From Luteibacter sp. OK325 (GTDB lineage Bacteria; Pseudomonadota; Gammaproteobacteria; Xanthomonadales; Rhodanobacteraceae), in the NCBI RefSeq assembly GCF_003050935.1, contig NZ_QAOX01000005.1, positions 248,001 to 312,000 of the forward strand: 64,000 nt of DNA. The letters are read 5' to 3'. The notes beneath the pieces were generated by a model. The model saw only the letters and a list, made by a program, of their open reading frames with translations, did not search any database and was not told the DNA's origin. The translations under genes were made by a program, and so were the position numbers. Below, piece after piece: positions 8,507 to 17,146 of this stretch (position 1 is its first letter; every line of letters begins with the position of its first letter).

Positions 8507-8878
8507 CGGGTCGATCCCCTGGAGGTGTAAAACCAGGGAGAGTCGCGGTTGCGCATGTATCGCGGTTTACTTGTAGATGACGGCTGGTTGACGGTGGTTC
8601 AAATCGTGATGACGTTGTCTTTGCCGGGTTTTTGTCCTAAGCGGTGGTTTCGTCCAATATGTTTTGGACTTCTGTACGTCCGTTAGCGCTGACGCAGCCC
8701 GAAACGCGCTACAGTTGAACGTCACTCGTCGGGCCGCCCCGTCATTATCGATTGGACCGCTATCACCACCGTTCTTTCCGTGTGTGTCGCGTGGTGGCGC
8801 GCTAGGGATTCGCCAACTGGTTCGCTGAAAAGGTCTGGTCATACCGTCAGCCTAGATTGAGACAAGAAGGAGCTTTCG
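8507..8878. other. Intergenic region with both promoters, no gene seen
   Basis: This 372-base gap lies between the divergent receptor gene and a small lipoprotein gene. It is locally less GC-rich than its surroundings. A minus-strand open frame over 8567-8842 has no recognisable protein features and I do not accept it. The clearest element is the inverted repeat at 8652-8669. An AAGGAG site just before 8879 serves the lipoprotein gene. Confidence 0.5.
8652..8669. promoter_or_regulatory. Inverted repeat GTCCAA-N6-TTGGAC, possible operator
   Basis: A perfect 6-bp inverted repeat with an AT-rich 6-base spacer (TATGTT) lies about 150 bases upstream of the TonB-dependent receptor start. The shape suits a dimeric repressor or activator. 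No regulator gene is adjacent, so the binding protein is unknown. Confidence 0.35.
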
Positions 8879-9190
8879 ATGAATGTCACTTTCCGTCTCG
8901 TATGGCCCACCGTCGCGCTACTGGCGCTGGCAGGCTGTGCCGCCGCGCCCGCAGAAGTCGCGTCCGCGCCGCCCGTCGCGCCGATCGCCGTGTCCTGCCA
9001 GACGGATACGATCACCGACCAGCCTTGCATCGCCATGGCTCGCAAACGCTGTAGCGCGCCCGCCGTGGATACGATCCGACTGGTGCTGGCGAAGCAGGTG
9101 CCGGCGGATGCGCAGGACACGCCGAAGACTGTCTATGAGTACCAGGCGACCTATGCGTGCCCGGCGCAACGTGTCGCCACGCTGCCTTGA
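8879..9190 (+). CDS. Small predicted lipoprotein, function unknown
   Basis: The 103-residue product has a lipoprotein signal with lipobox LAGC (Cys about residue 20), then an Ala/Pro linker and a short domain with four further cysteines (VSCQT, QPCIA, KRCSA, YACPA), probably two disulphides. An AAGGAG sequence seven bases upstream fixes the start at 8879. I do not recognise the family. It sits between the TonB-dependent receptor (divergent) and the YkgJ gene (convergent). Confidence 0.7.
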   Translation: MNVTFRLVWPTVALLALAGCAAAPAEVASAPPVAPIAVSCQTDTITDQPCIAMARKRCSAPAVDTIRLVLAKQVPADAQDTPKTVYEYQATYACPAQRVATLP

Positions 9191-9203
9191 GTCACGACGA
9201 CCG

Positions 9204-9473
9204 TCAGTGGGTCGCTGTCGCCCGTTCCAGCCCGGTGATCCAGGCCAGGGCGTAATCCCGATCCGGTCCGCACATCTCCGCCTCGGGCCGCAGCCCGCCG
9301 CAAACCTTCGGCCGCTCCGGTCGACCGAAGATCGCGCAACGGTTGTCGTCGGTCAGCTGCACACAGCGCATGCCCGCCGGCTTGCCGTGGGGCATGCCGG
9401 GGATCGGTGAGCTGATGGAGGGCGCGATGCAGCAGGCACCGCAGCCCATGCGGCAAGACAACGACATGGTCAT
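9204..9473 (-). CDS. YkgJ-family cysteine cluster protein
   Basis: This 89-residue cytoplasmic protein carries the YkgJ cysteine pattern (CRMGCGACC near the N-terminus, then MRCVQL, NRCAIF, KVCGG and MCGPD) thought to bind zinc or an Fe-S cluster. The biochemical role is unknown. The start is either the ATG at 9473 or that at 9467; neither has a strong Shine-Dalgarno. A much longer frame to 9719 in the same register is antisense-type overlap with aroE and is not believable as protein. It starts 13 bases after the aroE stop, so it is probably translated from the aroE transcript. Confidence 0.8.
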   Translation of the reverse strand: MTMSLSCRMGCGACCIAPSISSPIPGMPHGKPAGMRCVQLTDDNRCAIFGRPERPKVCGGLRPEAEMCGPDRDYALAWITGLERATATH

Positions 9474-9486
9474 GGCCGGGTTCGCG

Positions 9487-10317
9487 TCAGAACCTCTGGC
9501 GCAGCAGGTTGTAAACGGGATCGGTATCCGGCCGCGTGCCGTGCCAGCGCTCGAACGCATCGGCGGCCTGTTCGACCAGCATGCCGAGGCCGTCGCGGAA
9601 GTAGCGCGTGCCGGCTGCGGTGGCCCAGCCCTTGAAGTCCGCCGCGGCGGCGCCGTAGCAGAGGTCGTAACAGGTGCTGTGGTCCTGCAGGATCGACATC
9701 GGCAAGTCAAACGTGCCACCGACGATGCCGATTGAGGTGGCGTTGACGACGAGGTCGAAGCACTTTCCCTTCAGGTCGTCCCAGTAGCGCGTGTGGCAAC
9801 GGGCGGGCTCGCCGATGGCGTCGGCGAGCTCGTCGGCGCGTTCGGGGCTGCGGTTGACGATGGTGAGCGTCTGCACGCCCGCGTCCATCAGCGCCCAGGC
9901 CACGGCGCGTGCCGCGCCGCCGGCGCCGAGGAGCAGGGCGTCGTGACCACGCAGGTCCAGCGAATGGCGGTCGGTGATGTCACGGACGAAGCCGCTGCCA
10001 TCGGTGTTGTGCGCCTGGAGCTTGCCGCCGACCAGCGGGGTGAGCGTGTTGGCCGCCCCGGCGCGAACGGCCGCTTCCGAGCGTTCCTGGGCCACTTCGA
10101 GCGCGGCGAGCTTATGCGGCATGGTCACGTTGGCGCCCAGACCGCCTTCGGCGAAGAAGCGATGGATGGCCGGCTCGAACTGGTCCGGCGCGGCATCGAT
10201 GGTCTCGTAGCTCAGGCGGATGCCGAGTTGTTCGGCGAAGGCCTGGTGGATCTGCGGGGACAACGAATGCGCGATCGGATGACCGAACACGGCAAAACGG
10301 TGCGCTTCAGCGCTCAT
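9487..10317 (-). CDS. aroE: Shikimate dehydrogenase
   Basis: AroE reduces 3-dehydroshikimate to shikimate with NADPH in aromatic amino acid biosynthesis. The 276-residue protein has normal length. The N-terminal half has [11 protein letters not shown] (shikimate contacts) and the catalytic lysine at K69 in GANVTMPHK. The C-terminal Rossmann domain shows [13 protein letters not shown] and the NADPH-selecting NRSPERA. NATSIGI follows in the usual place. It forms a two-gene unit with the YkgJ protein. Confidence 0.97.
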   Translation of the reverse strand: MSAEAHRFAVFGHPIAHSLSPQIHQAFAEQLGIRLSYETIDAAPDQFEPAIHRFFAEGGLGANVTMPHKLAALEVAQERSEAAVRAGAANTLTPLVGGKLQAHNTDGSGFVRDITDRHSLDLRGHDALLLGAGGAARAVAWALMDAGVQTLTIVNRSPERADELADAIGEPARCHTRYWDDLKGKCFDLVVNATSIGIVGGTFDLPMSILQDHSTCYDLCYGAAAADFKGWATAAGTRYFRDGLGMLVEQAADAFERWHGTRPDTDPVYNLLRQRF

Positions 10318-10375
10318 GGGTACTCCTGGATCGACGCCGGACCGAACCTGCCCGGTAGGTCAATTCTAACGCTGC

Positions 10376-10924
10376 CTACTGGTAACCGGGCTTGCCGACA
10401 TCGTCGGAAGACTGCGGCACCCGGCGCATCTGTTCAACCGGGAAGCCTTGCTGGCGGGCGACCTCGAGCAGGCGCTGGTAAACGGCATCGTCCACGCTCC
10501 GGTCCTTCGACATGATCCACAGCAGCTTGCGCGACGGCAGGCCGACCATGCTGACGCGGTAGTCCTCGGACAGGGCGAGGATCATGTAGTCGGAGCGGAA
10601 CGGCCACAGCAGTTGTACCTTCCAGCGGCTGGCGTCGTTGGGGTCGGGCAGCCACGCCTTGCCGTGCCAGGTCTTCGCGGGCTGATCGAAGCCTTTGCGG
10701 TAGTGGTAGACGTTGTCGATCTGGCCGTCGGGGCGCAGCGTGTACTCGTCCGCCGTGGCCACCTTGCCTCGCTCGGCGAAGTTGGGAATGTTGCCCATGA
10801 CGTACCAGGTGCCCATGTACCGGGGCAGGTCCACCTGACCCACTGTTTTCAGGGGGGCGTCGGCAGCGCAGCCGGCGGTCGCCATGCCAGCGGCGAGGAG
10901 GAAACCCAGCGGGAGTCGATTCAT
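10376..10924 (-). CDS. blc: Outer-membrane lipocalin lipoprotein (Blc-like)
   Basis: The 182-residue protein has a lipobox TAGC (Cys19) and the lipocalin signature around GTWYVMGNIPNFAERG, with the second conserved region SRWKVQLLWPFRSDYMILALSEDY. Bacterial lipocalins are anchored in the outer membrane and bind lysophospholipids and other hydrophobic ligands, often under envelope stress. It is a single gene upstream of aroE on the same strand with a 58-base gap. Confidence 0.92.
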   Translation of the reverse strand: MNRLPLGFLLAAGMATAGCAADAPLKTVGQVDLPRYMGTWYVMGNIPNFAERGKVATADEYTLRPDGQIDNVYHYRKGFDQPAKTWHGKAWLPDPNDASRWKVQLLWPFRSDYMILALSEDYRVSMVGLPSRKLLWIMSKDRSVDDAVYQRLLEVARQQGFPVEQMRRVPQSSDDVGKPGYQ

Positions 10925-11032
10925 GAGCCCAGCCTGGGGGGCCGGGCATCAAGGAGGGGTCAACGGGTCGCGATCCCTGAGACGGGGGGTACCTAGCCTG
11001 AGCTCCAACGATGCCCCTCCCGGAGTTACGCC

Positions 11033-11251
11033 ATGAACGACACGCTCTCGCCCCGCCGCATTCGCGCCCTGATCGCCCTGGCCTGGCTTGCAGTGGGCAC
11101 CTTGCTCCTGCTGTTGACGCCGCTTTCGGCGCATAGCGAAGCGCTCGGTTGGACGCCGGCGTTCTGGTTGATGCTGGCACCGGCCAGCGTGCTGGTGGCG
11201 ATGAAGCCGGGGCTGCCGTTGTCGCTGCTGGCCACCCTGTTCCGCCGCTGA
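11033..11251 (+). CDS. Small two-helix membrane protein
   Basis: A 72-residue protein with a charged N-terminus (NDTLSPRRIR) and two hydrophobic segments (about residues 11-30 and 43-65). GGAG lies eight bases upstream of the ATG. It resembles many uncharacterised small inner-membrane proteins of xanthomonads; I cannot assign a function. A REP array follows immediately. Confidence 0.6.
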   Translation: MNDTLSPRRIRALIALAWLAVGTLLLLLTPLSAHSEALGWTPAFWLMLAPASVLVAMKPGLPLSLLATLFRR

Positions 11252-11282
11252 GGTGGTGGGCCAGCCTCCGCGAATCGGCCAT

Positions 11283-11466
11283 TGTGGGAGCCGATTAATC
11301 GGCGAATGTGGGAGCCGATTGATCGGCGAATGTGGGAGCCGATTAATCGGCGATCCCGCGGCAGCGGGCCACGTCGAGGCAAGCACCCATCGCCGCTGAA
11401 GCGGCTCCCACATTGAGGCGGCTCTCACATTGAGAGCTGCTCCCACAGTGAGGCGGCTCCCACAAG
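11283..11466. repeat. REP-like array: three tandem copies plus inverted and degenerate copies
   Basis: Three head-to-tail 24-bp units start at 11283, 11307 and 11331 (TGTGGGAGCCGATT-A/G-ATCGGCGAA, each with a GCCGAT/ATCGGC stem). A linker with its own hairpin CCCGC-GGCA-GCGGG (11355-11368) follows, then an inverted copy with a GCCGCT/AGCGGC stem (about 11386-11413), then degenerate GGCGGCTCCCACA pieces. It fills the gap between the small membrane protein and the RimK-like gene. Confidence 0.9.
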
Positions 11467-11483
11467 GGGCAAACAACCCAACG

Positions 11484-12968
11484 TCAGGTTTTTATGCCGA
11501 GGCGCTTGAGTTCGAGGCGACGCAGGAACTCCTGCATGATGCGCAGGTAGAGGTCCTCGCCGAGGTAGCCGTCCTCGACGCCGGCATCGATCGACGGATT
11601 GTCGTTGACCTCGATCACCACGGACTTGTCGCCGACCTGCTTGAGGTCGACGCCGTAGAGACTGTCACCGATGGTCTGTGTCGCCTTCAGCGCCAGCTTG
11701 ACGATGTCTGTGGGTGCCTCGCGCACCGGCACCGTGCGGAAGCCACCGGACTTGGCCGTGCCCTTGGCACCATGGTTGTAGATCTGCCAGTGCCCGCGCG
11801 ACATGTAGTACTGGCAGGCATAGAGCGGCTCGTGGTTGAGCACGCCGATACGCCAGTCGAACTCGGTGTAGAGGTATTCCTGCGCAATGAGCAACGCGCT
11901 GTGCGAGAACAGTTCGGCGGCCGCCTTCTCCAGCGCTTCGCGCGTTTCCACCTTGACCACACCCCGCGAGAACGACCCGTCCGGAATCTTCAGCACGATG
12001 GGCAGGCCGAGACGGTCGGGGAGTTCGCGCACGCGCCTGGCGTCGTCGCGATAGATGATCTCGGTGATCGGCGTGGCGAGCTTGCGCGCGACCATCAGGT
12101 CGTTAAGGAAGATCTTGTTCGTGCAACGCAGGATCGATGTCGGATCATCCATCACCACCATGCCTTCCTTCTCCGCACGGTGGGCGAAGCGGTAGGTGTG
12201 GTTGTCGCTGGCCGTGGTTTCCCGGATGAACAGGCCGTCGTATTCGGCAAGGCGCTGGTAGTCGTTCTTGCCGATCGGATCGACCTCGATGCCCAGGTGC
12301 TTGCCGGCTTCGATGAAGTGCTTCAGCGCCTTCTTGTTCGAAGGGGGCATGCTCTCGTTCGGGTCGACCAGCATGGCGATGTCGTAGCGGAAGCGGCGAC
12401 GCGCCTTGGGCTTGCGCCAGAGCTTCCTGGAAAACTTGTCCAGCGCCTGGGCGAAGGCGTCTTCCTGGGCGTCGTCCAGCGTGTGCAGGCCCACGGGTTT
12501 GATCGACGAGACCTGCCACACGCGTTCGCGCTCGAATTCGATGCGCATCAGCGGGCAGGGGAACATCTCGAAGATCTGCCTCGCAAGATCCTGCAGGTCT
12601 TCGTAGGCGGTCTCGCCAAAGTAGACCAGCACGCCGAAGTCGGTGGTGTCGCGACCACCGGCCGGGAGGAAGTTGGCCAGCTTCTGGTTGAGGTCGTCGA
12701 TATCCAGGCCGTAAAGGGAACGACGGCGCAGGTCGTTCACCGTGCGCACCGACGGAATGACTTTGTGCCCACGCGCTTCCGCCAGCAAGGACACGTAGTA
12801 GCCGGTGCCCAGGTACTTGTAGCTGCGGCAGAGATTGATGACGTGCGTGCGCTCGTCGTCGCCACCGACCGGCTCACGGAGGTAGTCCATGGCGCTGACG
12901 ACATCGGCGGATGGGTAGTACGAGCCCCAGTCCGAGGCTTTTTCCACGACGATGACGAGCCGGCTCAT
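11484..12968 (-). CDS. RimK-like ATP-grasp ligase with N-terminal RLAN domain
   Basis: The 494-residue protein starts at 12968 (MSRLVIVVEKASDWG), which is where family members begin; the frame continues to 13067 without family-like sequence. Residues about 1-200 form the RimK-like ATP-grasp N-terminal (RLAN) domain and about 290-490 the ATP-grasp domain (LGLPIVLKIPDGSFSRGV for nucleotide binding, IEVNDNPSIDAGVEDG for magnesium). Enzymes of this fold activate a carboxylate with ATP and join it to an amine, for example adding glutamate to a protein tail. Its substrate is unknown. It is divergent from a GNAT gene, an association reported for this family. Confidence 0.85.
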   Translation of the reverse strand: MSRLVIVVEKASDWGSYYPSADVVSAMDYLREPVGGDDERTHVINLCRSYKYLGTGYYVSLLAEARGHKVIPSVRTVNDLRRRSLYGLDIDDLNQKLANFLPAGGRDTTDFGVLVYFGETAYEDLQDLARQIFEMFPCPLMRIEFERERVWQVSSIKPVGLHTLDDAQEDAFAQALDKFSRKLWRKPKARRRFRYDIAMLVDPNESMPPSNKKALKHFIEAGKHLGIEVDPIGKNDYQRLAEYDGLFIRETTASDNHTYRFAHRAEKEGMVVMDDPTSILRCTNKIFLNDLMVARKLATPITEIIYRDDARRVRELPDRLGLPIVLKIPDGSFSRGVVKVETREALEKAAAELFSHSALLIAQEYLYTEFDWRIGVLNHEPLYACQYYMSRGHWQIYNHGAKGTAKSGGFRTVPVREAPTDIVKLALKATQTIGDSLYGVDLKQVGDKSVVIEVNDNPSIDAGVEDGYLGEDLYLRIMQEFLRRLELKRLGIKT

Positions 12969-13210
12969 GAGACCTCGACAGACGACGAATACCTGCACTG
13001 CGACCCCACATGGAGTCGTTCGTTTCGTCGGTGGCGCAGTGTGGTCCTCCCGTGCCGCGACGCACAAGCGCCAGCGATGAAGCCTGTTTAAACGAATTCA
13101 TGAAAAAGTCATTGATCGGCCCGGGCACGAGGTCTACAGTGCCGCGCTTGCCGATCCTCCCCGTCCGGCTCCGCAGCCGTCATCCCCTCGCGCCGGAGTT
13201 CCCAAAGCGC

Positions 13211-13681
13211 ATGCGTCCACCCCCGGTAACCGCTGCGGTTCGCGTTCGTCGCGCCGAGGTCAGCGATCTCGACGATCTGGTCGCCCTCGAGGAATCGAGC
13301 TTCGCGCAGGATCGGCTCAGCCGTGCCCAGTACCGCAAGCACCTGGACAGCGAGAGCGCCCTGGTGCTCGTTGCCAGTGCGAACCATCGTCGCTTCCTCG
13401 GCACCGCCGTGGTCTTCTTCCGCAAGGGCAGTACGGTCGCCCGTCTGTATTCCCTCGCCACCACGCCGCAGGCCCAGGGCAAGGGCGTGGGATCGGCGCT
13501 GATCGAGACCTCGGAGGACACGGCCCGTTCGCGCGGCTGCCGCGCGCTCCGGCTCGAAGTGCGCAAGGACAACGCCGTGGCCATCCGCCTGTACGAACGC
13601 CTTGGCTACCGAAGCATCGGTGAGTACGTGCGCTACTACGCCGATGGCGCCGACGCCCTGCGCTTCGAGAAGCCGCTCTGA
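13211..13681 (+). CDS. GNAT N-acetyltransferase, partner of the RimK-like ligase
   Basis: The 156-residue GNAT domain shows the acetyl-CoA pyrophosphate loop TTPQAQGKGVGSALI and the RimI-like RLYERLGYRSIGEYVRYY. I chose the ATG at 13211 because the conserved domain begins just after it (VRVRRAEVSDLDDLV); the frame is open up to 13010 with another ATG at 13100, and the ribosome binding site is poor for all. In related genomes the GNAT beside an RLAN ATP-grasp protein may be fused to a papain-like peptidase domain; here the protein stops after the GNAT. The acetylated substrate is unknown. Confidence 0.8.
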   Translation: MRPPPVTAAVRVRRAEVSDLDDLVALEESSFAQDRLSRAQYRKHLDSESALVLVASANHRRFLGTAVVFFRKGSTVARLYSLATTPQAQGKGVGSALIETSEDTARSRGCRALRLEVRKDNAVAIRLYERLGYRSIGEYVRYYADGADALRFEKPL

Positions 13682-13724
13682 GCACCGCGGAGCTATACTG
13701 GCCGCCGTTTACGGGGAATCGCCC

Positions 13725-13940
13725 ATGCGCCGACTGATCCTGCCGTTCGCCATCGCCGTTGCCGTCTCCGCCGCGCTTTCCGGTTGCGGCCAGAAGGGTG
13801 ACCTGTTCCTGCCTCCGCCGCCCGCGGCAGGCACGACGGCCAACCCGCAAGGCGCGCATCCGGCCAGTGCCTCGACAGTCGACGGCCCCGCAAAGGCCAG
13901 CAGCACCATCACCCCGTTCAACTCCGTTATCCACCAGTAA
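13725..13940 (+). CDS. lptM: LptM-type lipoprotein (YifL family)
   Basis: This 71-residue lipoprotein has lipobox LSGC (Cys21) followed directly by the family signature GQKGDLFLPPP. In E. coli the homologue assists maturation of LptD, the LPS outer-membrane translocon. The gene lies six bases upstream of dapF, the same neighbour as in E. coli (yifL-dapF). The start at 13725 gives a proper signal peptide; the longer frame from 13602 overlaps the GNAT gene. Confidence 0.9.
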   Translation: MRRLILPFAIAVAVSAALSGCGQKGDLFLPPPPAAGTTANPQGAHPASASTVDGPAKASSTITPFNSVIHQ

Positions 13941-13945
13941 CGACG

Positions 13946-14776
13946 ATGCCGAACCGCTTCACCAAGATGCATGGGATCGGCAACGACTTCGTCATCGTGG
14001 ACTGGCGCGAGGACGCGGGGCGAACGCCCAACGCGGCCCGCATCGCCGCGCTGGGCGATCGCCACACCGGCGTCGGCTTCGACCAGCTGATCAGCATCGA
14101 ACCCGCGCGCGATCCCTCCTGCGAGTTCTACTACGGCATCTGGAATGCGGATGGCTCGCCTTCGGGCCAGTGCGGCAATGGCGTCCGCTGCGTCGCCGCG
14201 TGGCTCTTCCGCGATGGCGTGATCGAGCGCGACACCGACGTGCGCCTGGAAAGTCCCTCGGGCCCGGTCACGGTGCGCGTCCTCGACGAAGGCCACGTGG
14301 TGGTCGACATGGGCGAACCGGATTTCGATCCGGCATCGCTTCCTTTCAGTGCGCCACTGCTGGCCGCCACCTACACGCTCGAGGTGGCCGGCGAGCGGAT
14401 TTCCTTTGGCGCCGTGTCGATGGGCAACCCGCACGCGGTGGTCTTCGACGACGACCTCGCCGATCCACGGATCGATCTGCTCGGCCCGACACTCACGGCG
14501 CACCCGGCCTTCCCGGAGGGCGTGAACGTCGGCTTTGCCCAGCGCCTTGGGCCCGATCGCATCCGCCTGCGCGTGCATGAACGCGGCAGTGGCTGGACCC
14601 GCGCCTGCGGGACCGGTGCCTGCGCGGCGGCGGCGGTGGCCCAGTCACTGGGCATGGCCGCGCCCGTCGTCACCGTGGAACTCCCCGGCGGCAGCCTCAC
14701 CATCGAATGGCACGGCCCTGGCCACACGCTGTGGATGACCGGCCCGGCCGCCTTTGTTTTTGAAGGCGAAGTGTGA
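13946..14776 (+). CDS. dapF: Diaminopimelate epimerase
   Basis: DapF converts LL- to meso-diaminopimelate for lysine and peptidoglycan. The 276-residue protein has the two catalytic cysteines at C76 (GQCGNGVRCVA) and C221 (ACGTGACAAA) and the N-terminal MHGIGNDFVIVD signature. It is part of a run lptM-dapF-DUF484-xerC, as in E. coli. Confidence 0.97.
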   Translation: MPNRFTKMHGIGNDFVIVDWREDAGRTPNAARIAALGDRHTGVGFDQLISIEPARDPSCEFYYGIWNADGSPSGQCGNGVRCVAAWLFRDGVIERDTDVRLESPSGPVTVRVLDEGHVVVDMGEPDFDPASLPFSAPLLAATYTLEVAGERISFGAVSMGNPHAVVFDDDLADPRIDLLGPTLTAHPAFPEGVNVGFAQRLGPDRIRLRVHERGSGWTRACGTGACAAAAVAQSLGMAAPVVTVELPGGSLTIEWHGPGHTLWMTGPAAFVFEGEV

Positions 14777-14825
14777 CGTTCGCACGCGAACGGGGCACAC
14801 TGCCTGTAAATAGGAACCCAACCCC

Positions 14826-15512
14826 ATGACCGACACCGCGATCGACGGCGACATCAAGCCAGCCACCGTGGCGTCCTACCTGCGCCGACATCCGGACTTC
14901 CTCGCCGACTACCCGGAACTCGCCAACGCACTCACCCTGCCCAGCAGCAACGGTCCCGCGGCGTCGCTTGCCGTGCATCAGCTGCGCGGGCTGCGCGACA
15001 AGAACGCCGAGCTCGAAACACGGCTGAAGGAACTGGCGTCGATCGCCGGCGACAACGAGAAGCTGATGCGCCGCGTCCACGGGCTGATGCTGGCCCTGCT
15101 CAGCGCCAAGGACATCGAGGAGACCGTGCGCAGCGTGGTCCGTCGCCTCACCGATGATTTCCAGTCCGAGTCCATTCGCCTGGTGTTCTTCGGCGACCTG
15201 TCGGGCCTGCCCGACGAGCCCTGGCTACTTCGGGAGCCACGCGGCAGCTCGGGCCTGCCTGAGTTCGCTTCATTCCTGGAGCACGCCGACCCTGTCGCCG
15301 GCCGCCTCGCGCCCGACAAGCTGCACCGCCTGTTCGGCACCGAGGCCCCGGACGTCCGTTCGGCCGCGTTGATGCGCGTCGGTCCGGATGCCTTGCTGGC
15401 TATCGGTAGCGCCGACGCCGACCGCTTCCATCCGGGCATGGGCACCCTGTTCCTGGACATGATTTCGACCACCGTCGGCTCGGCGATCGAACGGGCGCGG
15501 AAGGCGGCGTGA
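14826..15512 (+). CDS. DUF484 family protein (YigA-like)
   Basis: The 228-residue cytoplasmic protein starts with a short helical region (VASYLRRHPDFLADYPELANAL), has a coiled coil (about residues 55-80) and a GAF-like C-terminal domain. DUF484 proteins are conserved between dapF and xerC in gammaproteobacteria; their function is unknown. The stop codon overlaps the xerC GTG start (GTGA), so translation is probably coupled. Confidence 0.88.
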   Translation: MTDTAIDGDIKPATVASYLRRHPDFLADYPELANALTLPSSNGPAASLAVHQLRGLRDKNAELETRLKELASIAGDNEKLMRRVHGLMLALLSAKDIEETVRSVVRRLTDDFQSESIRLVFFGDLSGLPDEPWLLREPRGSSGLPEFASFLEHADPVAGRLAPDKLHRLFGTEAPDVRSAALMRVGPDALLAIGSADADRFHPGMGTLFLDMISTTVGSAIERARKAA

Positions 15513-16387
15513 GCCCGCGCGAGGCCGTCGAGGCCTTCCTTCGGCATTTTTCCGCCGAGCGCGCGCCATCGGTCCACACCCTGGCGGCCTACCGCCGCGA
15601 CCTCGAGAAGCTGCTTCGTTTCATGGAAACCGAGGGACTGGCGAGCTTCGACGCGCTCAGTCCCGATCGCCTGCGCGGCATGATTGCCCGCGAGCATCGT
15701 GCAGGCCTGCAGCCCAATAGCATCCAGCGTCTGCTTTCCGCCTGTCGCACGCTATTCCGTTACCTCACGCGGGAGGGCCGGTTGGCCCACGATCCGGCCG
15801 CCGCCGTCCGTGGGCCCAAGGTGCGCCGCAAGCTGCCGCAGGTGTTGGACGCCGACGAAGCCAAGGAGCTGGTCGAAACCAATCTCGGTGGCACGCTGGC
15901 GCCGCGGGACTCGGCCATGATGGAGCTGTTCTATTCGAGTGGCCTGCGCTTGTCCGAGCTCACCGGCCTGCGCTGGGGCGATCTCGATCTCGAAGACGGC
16001 CAGGTGCGTGTGCTCGGCAAGGGCAGCAAGACACGCATCCTGCCGGTGGGCCGGTTTGCCATCACCGCGCTGAAAGGTCTCGCCGCCTTGGGCGGTGCCG
16101 GTCCGGAGCAACCGGTGTTCAAGGGCCGGGGTGGGGCACCCATCAGCGCCCGCGCCGTCCAGATGCGGTTGGCCAAGCTTTCCAGCGGGCAGACCAAGCG
16201 AGTGCACCCGCACATGCTCCGGCACACCTTCGCCAGCCACATGCTGGAGTCGTCCGGGGATCTGCGCTCGGTGCAGGAACTACTCGGCCACGCCGACATC
16301 GCCACCACCCAGATCTACACCCACCTCGATTTCCAGCATTTAGCAAAGGTCTACGACGCCGCGCATCCCCGCGCGAAGCGCAAATAA
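15509..16387 (+). CDS. xerC: Tyrosine recombinase XerC
   Basis: XerC, with XerD, resolves chromosome dimers at dif near the division septum, where FtsK activates the reaction. The 292-residue protein starts with GTG at 15509, overlapping the DUF484 stop. The N-terminal SAM-like DNA-binding domain covers about residues 1-95. The catalytic residues are visible: R147 (SSGLRLSELTG), H235 and R238 (HPHMLRHTF), H261 (LLGHADIATTQ) and the nucleophile Y270 (IYTH). The assignment to XerC over XerD rests on the dapF-DUF484 context. Confidence 0.96.
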   Translation: MSPREAVEAFLRHFSAERAPSVHTLAAYRRDLEKLLRFMETEGLASFDALSPDRLRGMIAREHRAGLQPNSIQRLLSACRTLFRYLTREGRLAHDPAAAVRGPKVRRKLPQVLDADEAKELVETNLGGTLAPRDSAMMELFYSSGLRLSELTGLRWGDLDLEDGQVRVLGKGSKTRILPVGRFAITALKGLAALGGAGPEQPVFKGRGGAPISARAVQMRLAKLSSGQTKRVHPHMLRHTFASHMLESSGDLRSVQELLGHADIATTQIYTHLDFQHLAKVYDAAHPRAKRK

Positions 16388-16391
16388 GACA

Positions 16392-16507
16392 TGTAGGAGC
16401 CGATTCATCGGCGAATGGCAGATAAACCCGCGGCGCAGCCGCGACCTCAGGGTTGCTTGCCTCAGTTCCCACCGGAGGAAGAGCTCGCCGATGAATCGGC
16501 TCCTACA
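16392..16507. repeat. REP-like inverted doublet
   Basis: A forward copy TGTAGGAGCC-GATTCATCGGCGAATG starts at 16392 and an inverted copy ends at 16507, with about 70 bases between. Both stems are GCCGAT/ATCGGC. It lies between xerC and hslV, and may act on xerC mRNA 3' end stability. A short GGTGACCGGTAGGGG-type direct repeat follows to about 16550. Confidence 0.88.
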
Positions 16508-16608
16508 GGGGGTGGCCGGTAGGGGTGACCGGTAGGGGGTGGCCGGGTTCAGGCTTGCGACGACCACCCCCGGCCCCCACGTCTAGCGACTCCCCAAAGG
16601 AACTCGCT

Positions 16609-17142
16609 ATGGAACCGATGCACGCTACGACCATCGTCTGCGTCCGCCGGGGCGACAAGGTCGTCATCGGCAGCGATGGCCAGGTCACCCTTGGCAATAC
16701 CGTGATGAAGGCCAACGCCCGCAAGGTGCGCCGCCTCGGCAAGGGCGACGTCCTGGCCGGGTTCGCTGGCGCCACGGCGGATGCCTTCACCCTGTTCGAG
16801 CTTTTCGAAGAGAAACTGGTCAAGCACGGCGGCAATCTCACCCGCGCCGCGGTGGAAATGGCCAAGGAATGGCGCACCGACCGCCGCCTGGGCCGGCTCG
16901 AAGCCATGCTGGCCGTGGCCGACAAGGAAGCCTCGCTACTTATCTCGGGCAATGGCGATGTGCTCGAACCCGATCACGGCCTGATCGCGATCGGCTCCGG
17001 GGGTCCGTACGCGCAGTCCGCCGCGTTGGCGTTGATGGAAAACACCGAGCTCGATGCCCGCACGATCGTAGAGAAATCACTGAAGATCGCCGGCGATATC
17101 TGCATTTACACCAACCACAACACTTCCATCGAGGAGCTCTGA
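16609..17142 (+). CDS. hslV: ATP-dependent protease subunit HslV
   Basis: HslV is the proteasome-like peptidase that forms a double hexamer capped by HslU and degrades cytoplasmic proteins. The 177-residue product carries a six-residue propeptide (MEPMHA) before the catalytic N-terminal threonine of [15 protein letters not shown], as recalled for xanthomonad Hsl[15 protein letters not shown] and the C-terminal [16 protein letters not shown] are intact. AAGGA seven bases upstream supports the ATG at 16609 over the longer frame from 16525. Confidence 0.97.
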   Translation: MEPMHATTIVCVRRGDKVVIGSDGQVTLGNTVMKANARKVRRLGKGDVLAGFAGATADAFTLFELFEEKLVKHGGNLTRAAVEMAKEWRTDRRLGRLEAMLAVADKEASLLISGNGDVLEPDHGLIAIGSGGPYAQSAALALMENTELDARTIVEKSLKIAGDICIYTNHNTSIEEL

Positions 17143-17146
17143 GCCG

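Noticed and set aside
8567-8842. 91-residue minus-strand frame in the receptor-lipoprotein gap
   Set aside because: No ribosome site, no domain, low-complexity composition.
11430-13091. 553-residue plus-strand open frame opposite the RimK-like gene
   Set aside because: It is low in recognisable motifs and fully antisense to a conserved ATP-grasp gene.
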